Part shown: in pieces, positions 6,377 to 14,803 of the stretch
How the letters are laid out: every line of letters starts with the position of its first letter
Numbering within the stretch: the first letter of the stretch is position 1
Assembly: GCA_964462585.1 (NCBI GenBank)
Contig: CAYXAK010000049.1
Coordinates: 1-14,803, forward strand
DNA from: Halarsenatibacter sp964462585
GTDB lineage: Bacteria; Bacillota; Halanaerobiia; Halanaerobiales; Halarsenatibacteraceae
Direction of reading: 5' to 3'
DNA length: 14,803 nt
Position numbers and translations under genes: made by a program
Notes under the pieces: model-generated
Told to the model about the DNA's origin: nothing
The model's input: only the letters and a program-made list of their open reading frames with translations
Database searches by the model: none

Positions 6377-6474
6377 GCCCCGGGAAATTATTCAGCACAG
6401 AAGGAGGAAACTCACAGGGTATCTTGAATATAATATGTTGACACCGGAAAAATGTGAAATTTCTGCTCTGTCTC

Positions 6475-6503
6475 TTGACTTACTCAGCACTTACCTTTAT
6501 AAT
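6475..6503 (+). promoter_or_regulatory. Sigma-A promoter of the second rpoD gene
   Basis: TTGACT (6475-6480, 5 of 6 to consensus) is followed after exactly 17 bases by a perfect TATAAT (6498-6503). The start of transcription should be near 6510, giving a leader of about 134 bases that contains a terminator-like hairpin. Confidence 0.85.
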
Positions 6504-6567
6504 AGTGAAATTGTGGGTAGAGGACATATTTATCTTCAAACAGGTATGATGAAAGAGACGTGCAACC

Positions 6568-6611
6568 AACGGGCAGAATTAAACATTCGACTGTGCCCGT
6601 TTTTATTTTTT
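6568..6611 (+). terminator. Intrinsic terminator / attenuator inside the second rpoD leader
   Basis: AACGGGCA (6568-6575) pairs perfectly with TGCCCGTT (6594-6601), an 8-bp stem with an 18-base loop, followed by TTTATTTTTT (6602-6611). It meets all criteria for rho-independent termination, yet lies about 60-100 bases downstream of the promoter and 33 bases before the rpoD start codon. Transcripts must pass it to express the gene. Read-through could be regulated, or this may be the end of a short RNA of about 100 bases. Confidence 0.75.
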
Positions 6612-6643
6612 GTCATTGTTAAATATGCTGAAGGAGGGTTATC

Positions 6644-7786
<1,143 letters not shown>

Positions 7787-7899
7787 ATTATTGCTGTCGG
7801 GTTAAATTCTTGCTCCGGGGAGCTCACCGGATTGAAGTCAGTCCAAAGGCCTTCAGTGATCCAGTGAAACGAAATCAATATTAATAACCTCACTCCTCT

Positions 7900-7935
7900 A
7901 TCCTGTCCGCTGGTCCGGGCGGGATTTTATTTTAT
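7900..7935 (+). terminator. Terminator after the second rpoD
   Basis: ATCCTGTCCG (7900-7909) pairs along its length with CGGGCGGGAT (7916-7925), allowing two G-U pairs, around a 6-base loop. It is followed by TTTATTTTAT. The U-tract overlaps the stop codon of the convergent plsY-like gene. The rest of 7787-7899 shows nothing clear. Confidence 0.75.
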
Positions 7936-8525
7936 AATCTCTTTTTAAAAAATTTTATATCCTCCCTGAGATGGGGGATATGGCGCAGCCCTATCGTCAC
8001 ACCGGCCAGAAGCAGGTACCAGAAAAGCGGTGTCACACCCGCATATATAAGCATAAATAGAGGGGGCAGAAGTGAAAAGGCAAAAACTGAGCTCACAGCT
8101 ATTCTGTCCGCAAACTTATAGAATATGAGCCAGCTGAAGATATTCAAAGCCAGCACGGGCAGCGAGATAAAGAGCATGCTGCCGCAGTATACCGCCAGGC
8201 TCTTACCACCTTTAAAGCCGGCAAAGACGGGGAACATATGGCCTATCACAGCCCCGTAGACGGCGATCAACTCCCCGGCCTGGCCCGCCCCGGTCAGATA
8301 TCTGGCCGCAAACAGTGCAGCCATACCTTTTAATAGATCGGCTGTTAGGGTCAAAACTGCCGCCCGCCGTCCGGCATTTCTGAGCACATTGTAGGTGCCC
8401 ATTGTGCCGCTGTCCACATCTCTTATGTCGTCGATTCCTGCTCTGCGGGAAAATATCAGAGCAGAGGGAAAACTCCCCAGAATATAACCCATAAGCAGAT
8501 ATACAGGCAGTAAATAGAGATCCAT
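7932..8525 (-). CDS. plsY: PlsY-like glycerol-3-phosphate acyltransferase
   Basis: A 197-residue membrane protein of PlsY length with about five hydrophobic segments. PlsY transfers acyl groups from acyl-phosphate to glycerol-3-phosphate in the first step of phospholipid synthesis. It shows the early GSFPSALIFSR segment (17-27), a motif 1 region DSGTMGTYNVLRNAG (38-52), ADLLKG (62-67), and motif 2 GHMFPVFAGFKGGKSLAV with the conserved His, Gly-Gly-Lys. Motif 1 differs from the usual GSGNxGATNVxR: the GN pair is TM and AT is TY. It may therefore be a divergent second PlsY with altered substrate. GGGAGG about 10 bases before the ATG supports the start. It is convergent with rpoD and divergent from the activase gene. 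Confidence 0.85.
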   Translation of the reverse strand: MDLYLLPVYLLMGYILGSFPSALIFSRRAGIDDIRDVDSGTMGTYNVLRNAGRRAAVLTLTADLLKGMAALFAARYLTGAGQAGELIAVYGAVIGHMFPVFAGFKGGKSLAVYCGSMLFISLPVLALNIFSWLIFYKFADRIAVSSVFAFSLLPPLFMLIYAGVTPLFWYLLLAGVTIGLRHIPHLREDIKFFKKRL

Positions 8526-8541
8526 CCTCTTTGTGCCTCCC

Positions 8542-8568
8542 GCTATAAGTGGCGATATTGACTGTCAA
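8542..8568 (-). promoter_or_regulatory. Tentative plsY-like gene promoter
   Basis: On the minus strand a perfect TTGACA (8568-8563) is followed after 15 bases by TATAGC (8547-8542). The spacing is short for sigma-A, so this is only a candidate. It lies back-to-back with the promoter of the activase gene. Confidence 0.3.
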
Positions 8569-8570
8569 GC

Positions 8571-8599
8571 TTGCAATTTATCTTATTTTCTATTATAAC
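8571..8599 (+). promoter_or_regulatory. Candidate promoter of the giant activase gene
   Basis: TTGCAA (8571-8576) is followed after 17 bases by TATAAC (8594-8599). The leader would be about 50 bases and ends with AAAAGGAGG (8635-8643), 11 bases before the ATG. Confidence 0.5.
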
Positions 8600-8654
8600 A
8601 TAATATAGGGGCAATAATAATAACCTTTTCTGTTAAAAGGAGGAATAGAAGATC

Positions 8655-11600
8655 ATGACAGCCGCTGGAATATGTATGGGAGCCTCAAATATAAAAATTG
8701 TGGAGGCCGGAGTGAATGATGGCAGTATTGAGATAGAAAAAAGCCTGTCTCGCTCCCATGAAGGAGATGTAAAAAAGACCTTAAAAAAACTGATAGCAGA
8801 AAATAATTTATCCGATAAAAAAATAGCAGTGACCGGCCGAAAGTTTAAATCACTTGTCCAGGCCCCTGCTATATCAGAACCTGAAGCCACAGAACTGGCC
8901 TATGAGCACATAAGCGATAGGTATGAGAACATAGATGCCATCATAAGTGCAGGTGGCGAAACTTTCATGGTCTATGAGCTCGATGACAGAGGCAAGATGA
9001 TAAATGTCCATACAGGCAGCAAATGTGCCGCAGGCACGGGAGAATTTTTCCTGCAGCAGATAAAGCGCATGGGGCTCACCCTGGAAGAAGCCACAGACCT
9101 GGCCCGTGTAGAAAACCCCTACAGGGTCTCGGGGCGCTGCTCTGTTTTCTGTAAGAGTGACTGCACACATGCTCTCAATAAGGGTATGGATAAGGGCAGG
9201 ATCGTGGCCGGCCTCTGCCAGATGATGGTCGATAAAATCATGGAGCTCGTGCAAAAATCCGGTGCCACCTCTCTCATGCTGGTGGGAGGACTGGCCCGCA
9301 ATGATGTCGTCATAAAATATTTAAGAGAGAGGCTGGAACGGGTGATCGTACCCGAGGAAGCCTTCTTCTTCGAGGCCATCGGCACCTCGATATGGTCCCG
9401 GGAAAATGGAGAGTTCATATCATCTGTAGAGAGCCTCTTCCAGCAGGGCAGAGACTCCTTTGAATATATGCCACCGCTTCGTGACTACCGCGATCAGGTC
9501 ACATTCCATGATATCGAAAGAGATGAAGCTGAAGATGGTGATGAATGTATAGTGGGGCTAGATGTGGGTTCAACGACGACCAAAGCTGTGGTAATCAGAT
9601 CGGAAGATAACAGCCTGCTGGCTTCAGAATATCTGCGCACCAGCGGAGACCCGGTGGGTGCGGCCCGCAGCTGTTATGCCAGTCTGGCCGAGCAGATTGG
9701 CGACAGCGATATCTCGATAGTCGGCCTTGGTGTCACAGGTTCGGGGCGCAAAATAACCGGCCTTCATGCCCTGACAGAATCGGTGGTAAATGAGATCATT
9801 GCCCATGCCGCCGGTGCCGTCCATTTCGATCCGGAAGTCGATACAATCTTTGAGATAGGAGGTCAGGATGCCAAATACACCTATCTGATAAACGGCGTGC
9901 CCACAAATTACGCCATGAACGAGGCCTGCTCTGCCGGCACAGGCTCCTTTCTGGAGGAGTCGGCCGAGGAATCCCTGGATATCGCCATGGAGGATATTGC
10001 CGATATAGCGCTGGAGGGTGAAAAACCTCCCAACTTCAACGATCAGTGCTCGGCCTTCATCGGCAGCGATATCAAAAATGCCATCCAGGAAGGCACAGAG
10101 ATCAGCGACATATGTGCCGGTCTCGTCTACTCCATCTGCCAGAATTACACCAACCGGGTCAAGGGCAACCGTCCTGTCGGTGATAAAGTATTTATGCAGG
10201 GCGGTGTCTGCTACAACCAGGCCGTCCCCATGGCCATGGCCGCCCTCACAGGCAAGGAGATAATTGTGCCTCCCGAGCCAGGGCTTATGGGAGCATTCGG
10301 TGTGGCCCTGGAGACCGGACGCAAGCTGGAGCTGGGTATTCTGGAAGAAAAAGAATTCGATCTGGAAGAGCTGGCCGGCCGTGATGTTGAACAGCTAAAT
10401 ACATTCATCTGCCAGGGAGGCAGCAGTGACTGTGATAGAAAATGCCAGATAAATGTGCTGGGGGTAGCAGGCGAACGCCACACCTTCGGCGGTATCTGCA
10501 ACAAATATATGTCCATGGATGGTGAAAATGAACATGATACCGATAATCTGAACCTGGTTAAAAAGCGGGAAAAGCTGCTCTTCAATGATTTTCTGGCAGA
10601 ACCTTCAGAAGACGAGGCCGGAAAAGGTGTTATCGGATTCAACCGCTCACTGACAGTACACGAACTCCTTCCCTTCTATTCGCGCTTCTTTGCGGAGCTG
10701 GGCTATGAGATTATTTTACCTGATAAAGCTGAAGAGGAAGGTATCCAGAAGCAATCTGCCGCCTTCTGCTATCCTGTTGAAGTCAGCCACGGTTATATGA
10801 AAAACCTGCTCGAAAAGGAACCGGACTATATATTCCTGCCTCATGTCAAGGGTCTGCACGTGGAAAACGGCCCCGAAGAGAGCATTCTCTGCCCTATGGC
10901 CCAGGGAGAGCCCTACTATCTATCTGCCACCTATTCCCGGCTTGAAGATGATTCTGTCTTCTCACCTGTGCTTGATTTCAAAGACGGTTTTGCAGGTGTC
11001 AAAGAGGAATTCATGGAGATGGGAGAGAAACTGGGCGCTGACAGCGAACTCTGTCATAAGGCCTTCCAGAAAGCCATAGAATCACAGCAGAAATTCGAGG
11101 AAAAACTTAAGAATATCGGCCGATCTGTGCTCGAACACCTCGAACAGGATGAAAGCCGCAGGGCTTCAGTTATCTTCGGACGCCCCTACAATGCCTTTGC
11201 CTCGGAGACAAATCTGGGTATTCCCCATAAATTTGCCTCACAGGGAGAGCTGGTTCTCCCCTTCGATATGCTGCCCATAGAGGATGAAGAAGTTTTCGAT
11301 AAGATGTACTGGTCGATGGGACAGATGATAATGAAGGGGACCAGATTTGTGAGCAGACATCCCCAGCTCTTCGGAACCTATATAACCAATTTCAGCTGTG
11401 GTCCGGACTCTTTCCTTGTCAATTACTTCCGCCAGACCAATGGCAGCAAACCCTCGCTAACTCTTGAGCTGGACAGCCACACGGCCGATGTGGGAGTAAA
11501 TACCCGGATTGAAGCTTTTCTCGATGTAGTAGAACGCTACAGAAACGTGGCCGATAGTGTGGAGAAAGAAGAAGAAAGTGATTTCACTCTGACCAGAGCC

Positions 11601-12932
11601 CGGGCCAGCTCTGGAGATGTCAAAGTCCATACCTCTGAGGGAGAAGTTCTGCCGCTCTCAGATGATAGAGTGACACTTCTCATCCCTTCCATGGGCGGAC
11701 TGGCCACAAATGCTGTGGCCTCGGCCATGAAATATAAAGGCATAGATGCTGTGGCCTGTAAAGCCCCGGGAGAGAGCGAATTGAAGCGGGGTAAAGCACA
11801 TGCCACCGGCAAGGAATGTCTTCCCTTCCTGCTCACCATGGGCACCATGCTCAATTATGCCGATGATAAGGATGAAGATGAAGTCATGATCTACTTCATG
11901 GCTGAATCCTCAGGCCCCTGCCGCCTGGGACAGTACTCCGTCATGATGGAAAAAGTCATTCGCGATAAAGAGCTGGAAAATGTGGGGCTCTTAAGCCTTG
12001 ATGCCGGGCCCGGATATCAGGCCCTGGGAGCAAAATTCCTGATGAGGGCCTGGCAGGCACTGGCCATATCCGATGTGCTCAATGACACCTACAGTGCTAT
12101 CAGGGCTCTGGCCGAAAAACCTGAAGCCGGTCTGGAGCTGTTCAAAAAGAGCCGTGATAATATATTCGAAGCCCTGCAGAAAAATTCCTGGTGGGGGGTA
12201 AAGAGGGTTCTGAAAAGAGAAGCTGAAAGACTGAGCAGCATAGATCTGGTAGAACCCTATGAAGAAGCACAGAAAGTGGCACTCACAGGTGAAATATATG
12301 TGCGCAACGATGAATTCTCCCGCCGTTACCTTGTCGACAAACTGGCGGAGAGAAATATTGCGACTGTGGTATCACCTATAATAGAATGGCTCTATTATGT
12401 CGATCATTTGTCTCAGAACTCCGATAACTATGAGAATGATAACTCTATCCTGAGCTGGATAAAGGATAAGATAAGCAACTTCTATAAGAGCAAAGTCGAG
12501 AGGGATGTGCGCAGTATATTCTCCAGTTCCGGCCTCTGTTCCGACCATCTCATAGATATAGAGGAGATTGTTGATACCGGTCGGGAGCTGGTATCCGATC
12601 AGCTGACAGGTGAGACCATACTGACGATTGGAGCAGCGATCTCCGAATTAATAGATGAGGTTGAGGGAATTATTGCCATCGGTCCCTTTGGCTGCATGCA
12701 CCACAGGGTTTCTGAAGCAATCATCAAGGATAAGCTGGAGGAACAAAAATGGCTGCAGAGCGATAATGGTGAGGTCTCCGGCCAGGTTCTGGATAGGTTC
12801 TCCTCACTGCCCTTTCTGGCCATCGAATCCGACGGCAATGCCTTTCCCCAGATAATCGAAGCCCGGATGGAGGCCTTCTGCCTGCAGGTAAGAAGGATCA
12901 ACGAATTTATTCACGAGAAAAAACGCGTTTAA
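8655..12932 (+). CDS. Giant fused acyl-CoA dehydratase activase / dehydratase-like Fe-S protein
   Basis: A 1425-residue fusion. Domain 1 (about 1-255) and domain 2 (about 297-560) are BadF/HgdC-type ATPases (actin/Hsp70 fold), which use ATP to push an electron from their [4Fe-4S] cluster into a partner. Domain 2 is complete: GLDVGSTTTK (301-310), EIGGQDAK (400-407), C425 in EACSAGTG, C465 in DQCSAF and MQGGVCYN. Domain 1 keeps C124 and C162 but its phosphate loops are altered (GICMGAS, SAGGETF). A Cys-rich linker (C586, C593, C597, C615) leads to a DUF2229-like region (about 658-870) and an HgdB-like part with C915, C1055 (GKECLP), C1089 (GPCRLGQY) and C1347 (PFGCMHH). Similar fusions are known in strict anaerobes but their substrate is unknown. 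The related double-cubane proteins reduce small molecules. No dehydratase subunits, CoA-transferase or flavoproteins lie nearby. It is a single gene ending in a strong terminator. Confidence 0.92.
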   Translation: MTAAGICMGASNIKIVEAGVNDGSIEIEKSLSRSHEGDVKKTLKKLIAENNLSDKKIAVTGRKFKSLVQAPAISEPEATELAYEHISDRYENIDAIISAGGETFMVYELDDRGKMINVHTGSKCAAGTGEFFLQQIKRMGLTLEEATDLARVENPYRVSGRCSVFCKSDCTHALNKGMDKGRIVAGLCQMMVDKIMELVQKSGATSLMLVGGLARNDVVIKYLRERLERVIVPEEAFFFEAIGTSIWSRENGEFISSVESLFQQGRDSFEYMPPLRDYRDQVTFHDIERDEAEDGDECIVGLDVGSTTTKAVVIRSEDNSLLASEYLRTSGDPVGAARSCYASLAEQIGDSDISIVGLGVTGSGRKITGLHALTESVVNEIIAHAAGAVHFDPEVDTIFEIGGQDAKYTYLINGVPTNYAMNEACSAGTGSFLEESAEESLDIAMEDIADIALEGEKPPNFNDQCSAFIGSDIKNAIQEGTEISDICAGLVYSICQNYTNRVKGNRPVGDKVFMQGGVCYNQAVPMAMAALTGKEIIVPPEPGLMGAFGVALETGRKLELGILEEKEFDLEELAGRDVEQLNTFICQGGSSDCDRKCQINVLGVAGERHTFGGICNKYMSMDGENEHDTDNLNLVKKREKLLFNDFLAEPSEDEAGKGVIGFNRSLTVHELLPFYSRFFAELGYEIILPDKAEEEGIQKQSAAFCYPVEVSHGYMKNLLEKEPDYIFLPHVKGLHVENGPEESILCPMAQGEPYYLSATYSRLEDDSVFSPVLDFKDGFAGVKEEFMEMGEKLGADSELCHKAFQKAIESQQKFEEKLKNIGRSVLEHLEQDESRRASVIFGRPYNAFASETNLGIPHKFASQGELVLPFDMLPIEDEEVFDKMYWSMGQMIMKGTRFVSRHPQLFGTYITNFSCGPDSFLVNYFRQTNGSKPSLTLELDSHTADVGVNTRIEAFLDVVERYRNVADSVEKEEESDFTLTRARASSGDVKVHTSEGEVLPLSDDRVTLLIPSMGGLATNAVASAMKYKGIDAVACKAPGESELKRGKAHATGKECLPFLLTMGTMLNYADDKDEDEVMIYFMAESSGPCRLGQYSVMMEKVIRDKELENVGLLSLDAGPGYQALGAKFLMRAWQALAISDVLNDTYSAIRALAEKPEAGLELFKKSRDNIFEALQKNSWWGVKRVLKREAERLSSIDLVEPYEEAQKVALTGEIYVRNDEFSRRYLVDKLAERNIATVVSPIIEWLYYVDHLSQNSDNYENDNSILSWIKDKISNFYKSKVERDVRSIFSSSGLCSDHLIDIEEIVDTGRELVSDQLTGETILTIGAAISELIDEVEGIIAIGPFGCMHHRVSEAIIKDKLEEQKWLQSDNGEVSGQVLDRFSSLPFLAIESDGNAFPQIIEARMEAFCLQVRRINEFIHEKKRV

Positions 12933-12958
12933 AACAAACTAAAAGCAATCTCCCATAG

Positions 12959-13002
12959 AAAAACCTCCCCGGCTCCCTAAACTCCAGAGCGGGGAGGTTT
13001 TT
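12959..13002. terminator. Bidirectional terminator between activase and BCCT genes
   Basis: AAAAACCTCCCCG (12959-12971) pairs perfectly with CGGGGAGGTTTTT (12990-13002) around an 18-base loop. A U-run follows the GC stem on either strand, so it serves both convergent genes. Confidence 0.95.
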
Positions 13003-13027
13003 CTGTTTATAATTCTTTTCTCCTCTA

Positions 13028-14602
13028 TCAGTAATCCAGATCGATATCTCCGATGAATTCTCCTCTTTCCAGATGTTCCACATCCCGGTTTAAAGCCTTA
13101 AAGACACCGGCAATGGCAACTATCAAAAAGAGCATGAAGGGAAAGGCTCCGGCTATAGAAGCTGTCTGCAGGGCCTCAAGGCCACCTGCCAGGAGGAGAA
13201 CTGCAGCTATAAGCCCTTCCAGTACACCCCAGGTAACTTTTACCTGTGTGGAGGGGTTGAGCTTGCCTTTTGAGGTCAACATCCCCATCACAAAAGTACC
13301 TGAGTCCGCGGAGGTGATGAAGAAAGTTGAGATCAGTATCGTGGCCAGGATAGCCATCAGCATGCCCAGAGGGAACTGGGTCAGTACCACAAAGAAAGCA
13401 GAGGCAATATCCTCGTGTACGGGGTCTATCACACCTCCAGGGCCAAATTGTTCCAGCCAGATACCGCTGCCGCCCATGGTGGCAAACCAGACTATACCGA
13501 CCACGGCGGGTACAAGCACAACACCGGCCACAAATTCTTTGATAGTTCTACCCTTGGAGATTCTGGCGATAAAGCCGCCGACAAAGGGAGTCCAGGCTAT
13601 CCACCAGGCCCAGTAGAATATTGTCCACCATCCCGGCCAGGGACTTCCCTCTACGGGACTGGTGAAGAAGCTGTAATCGAAAATATTGCTGATATAATTA
13701 CCAAAACCCTGTGTCATATAATCAAGTATGAAAACAGTCGGCCCCAGTATGATCATCATGATAAGCAGAATGCCACCTATAGTTATGTTTACATTGCTCA
13801 GATACTTAATGCCCCTATCGATACCGGTCACAGCCGAAATGATAAAGGCTATGGTGACTATGACAACAATTATTGTAGCATTTGTATTTGTTATTGCTAT
13901 GCCGAAAAGTTCATTTAAACCACCATTGATCTGTTGAGCTCCCAGTCCCAGTGAGGTGGCTATACCGAACAGTGTGGCAAAGACAGCCAGGATATTAAAT
14001 ATCTTGCCCAGAATTCCCTTCACACCTCTTCTGCCGAAGAGAGGATAAAGTGTGGAACTGGGAAGCTGGGGCAGACCTCTCCGGAAAGAGAAGTAGGCGA
14101 GTATCATTCCAAAGAAAGCGTAAAGCGCCCAGGGATGAAAGGCCCAGTGAAACATCGATACACCGATAGCAGTTGAGGCCGCCTCGGCAGTTTCTCCTTC
14201 AATACCAAAAGGTGGGGAAGCATAATGCATTACCGGTTCGGCAACACCCCAGAAAACCAGGCCTATGCCCATACCGGCACTGAACAGCATGGCTATCCAG
14301 GAGCGAGTTGTGTATTCCGGTTCATCATCGGGTTTGCCCAGCTTGATCTGACCGTATTTGCTAAAGCCTAAAATTATCACTATTACCAGAATCGCCGATG
14401 TAAAGAGCAGATACAGCCAGGCAAAATTACCCGTGAGGAAGTCGAAGACCGAGTTTATCATGCCTCCGAAATGATCAGTCCATAAAGCCCCCCAGACAAT
14501 AAGTATAGCAGAGATAATTGCAGAAACCCAGAATATGGTGGGATCGATATCCTTAAGGCCTTTTCCCGGTTCTTCCACATCAAAACCTTCATTTTCAGCC
14601 AT
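13028..14602 (-). CDS. BCCT family glycine betaine/choline/carnitine transporter
   Basis: A 524-residue, 12-helix carrier of the betaine-choline-carnitine family, which imports trimethylammonium osmolytes. The family signature WWTIFYWAWWIAWTPF (325-340) supplies the aromatic substrate box. The glycine-rich SAGMGIG (108-114) matches the betaine-type (Na+-coupled) form and not the choline-type variant with Asp at the last position. TSADSGT (430-436) carries the Thr-Ser pair that binds Na+ in BetP. The C-terminal tail (about 24 residues, LERGEFIGDIDLDY) is short and acidic and lacks the long basic extension that senses osmotic stress in BetP. GGGGGA about 10 bases before the ATG supports the start. 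Betaine uptake as osmoprotectant is likely. Use of imported amines as carbon or methyl source is also possible. Confidence 0.94.
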   Translation of the reverse strand: MAENEGFDVEEPGKGLKDIDPTIFWVSAIISAILIVWGALWTDHFGGMINSVFDFLTGNFAWLYLLFTSAILVIVIILGFSKYGQIKLGKPDDEPEYTTRSWIAMLFSAGMGIGLVFWGVAEPVMHYASPPFGIEGETAEAASTAIGVSMFHWAFHPWALYAFFGMILAYFSFRRGLPQLPSSTLYPLFGRRGVKGILGKIFNILAVFATLFGIATSLGLGAQQINGGLNELFGIAITNTNATIIVVIVTIAFIISAVTGIDRGIKYLSNVNITIGGILLIMMIILGPTVFILDYMTQGFGNYISNIFDYSFFTSPVEGSPWPGWWTIFYWAWWIAWTPFVGGFIARISKGRTIKEFVAGVVLVPAVVGIVWFATMGGSGIWLEQFGPGGVIDPVHEDIASAFFVVLTQFPLGMLMAILATILISTFFITSADSGTFVMGMLTSKGKLNPSTQVKVTWGVLEGLIAAVLLLAGGLEALQTASIAGAFPFMLFLIVAIAGVFKALNRDVEHLERGEFIGDIDLDY

Positions 14603-14637
14603 TTTTTGATCTTCCCCCTTTAATTTTTAGATAGACT

Positions 14638-14655
14638 GTAGATATTATAATCTAC
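14638..14655 (-). promoter_or_regulatory. Palindrome over a putative -10 box of the BCCT gene
   Basis: GTAGAT (14638-14643) and ATCTAC (14650-14655) flank ATTATA, which reads TATAAT on the minus strand, 36 bases before the start codon. No good -35 box stands 17 bases upstream, as would fit an activated or repressible promoter. An alternative -35, GTGACA, is at 14735-14730. The remaining bases to 14803 are AT-rich and show no gene. Confidence 0.4.
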
Positions 14656-14803
14656 TGCAAAAAATTATTCTGTCCTGTTCACCACTCCTTTCTCGAGGCT
14701 GGGATAATAAAGATTATTTAAGTATATTTTGTCACCCCCTTTTAAAAGAATAATATTAGTTATAATGATTCATTTCTGATAACTTAATTCAATAAAACAC
14801 TGA

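Larger units (their letters stand above)
6317..6643 (+). other. 327-bp intergenic region between the two rpoD genes
   Basis: No convincing gene lies here. In order it holds the terminator of the first rpoD (6345-6376), a stray TATAAT at 6429-6434 and TTGACA at 6438-6443 that do not pair into a promoter, the promoter of the second rpoD (6475-6503), a terminator-like hairpin (6568-6611), and the ribosome binding site AAGGAGGG (6631-6638). Confidence 0.8.

Noticed and set aside
6429..6443. TATAAT and TTGACA hexamers in the intergenic region
   Set aside because: They are in the wrong order and have no partners at suitable spacing, so they do not form a promoter.
13053..13918. Plus-strand frames opposite the BCCT gene
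   Set aside because: Shadows of a transporter with unmistakable family signatures.

Overview
The window looks like a chromosomal segment of an anaerobic, salt-adapted, low-to-moderate GC Firmicute, and the order Halanaerobiales would fit. This is inference from gene content and was not checked against a database. The signs are strongly acidic soluble proteins, an NhaC-type Na+/H+ antiporter plus a BCCT compatible-solute transporter, a very long fused acyl-CoA dehydratase activase of the strict-anaerobe type, strong AGGAGG-like ribosome binding sites and consensus sigma-A promoters. I see no phage, transposase, CRISPR, rRNA or tRNA signal.

Layout. (1) 1-2122: a YjbQ-family gene (+) with its own promoter converges on a Nudix hydrolase gene (-). 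A 100-N assembly gap follows, flanked by an exact 55-bp duplication that is probably a contig overlap, and then a DegV-family gene (-). (2) 2159-4844, all minus: a ThiS/MoaD-like small beta-grasp protein just upstream of degV, an NhaC antiporter, and an unrecognised acidic membrane-anchored protein. (3) 4845-7935, plus: two tandem sigma-70 (RpoD/SigA) paralogues. Each has its own near-perfect promoter and a terminator-like hairpin inside its leader. (4) 7932-8525, minus: a PlsY-like acyltransferase with an unusual motif. (5) 8655-12932, plus: a 1425-residue protein with two BadF/HgdC-type ATPase domains, a DUF2229-like domain and a 2-hydroxyacyl-CoA-dehydratase-like part. It ends in a strong bidirectional terminator shared with (6), a BCCT transporter gene (minus, 13028-14602) with a palindrome over its putative -10 box.

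How the genes relate. Most are single transcription units, not one pathway. The ThiS-like gene and degV are close enough to be co-transcribed. NhaC and the BCCT carrier both serve life in salt, and their upstream regions share a 10-base motif. The most interesting part is the tandem rpoD pair. Both proteins keep the promoter-reading residues, but the upstream copy departs from consensus in the sigma finger and the end of region 4.2. The genes share a 74-bp perfectly identical tract that suggests gene conversion, and both leaders look able to be attenuated.
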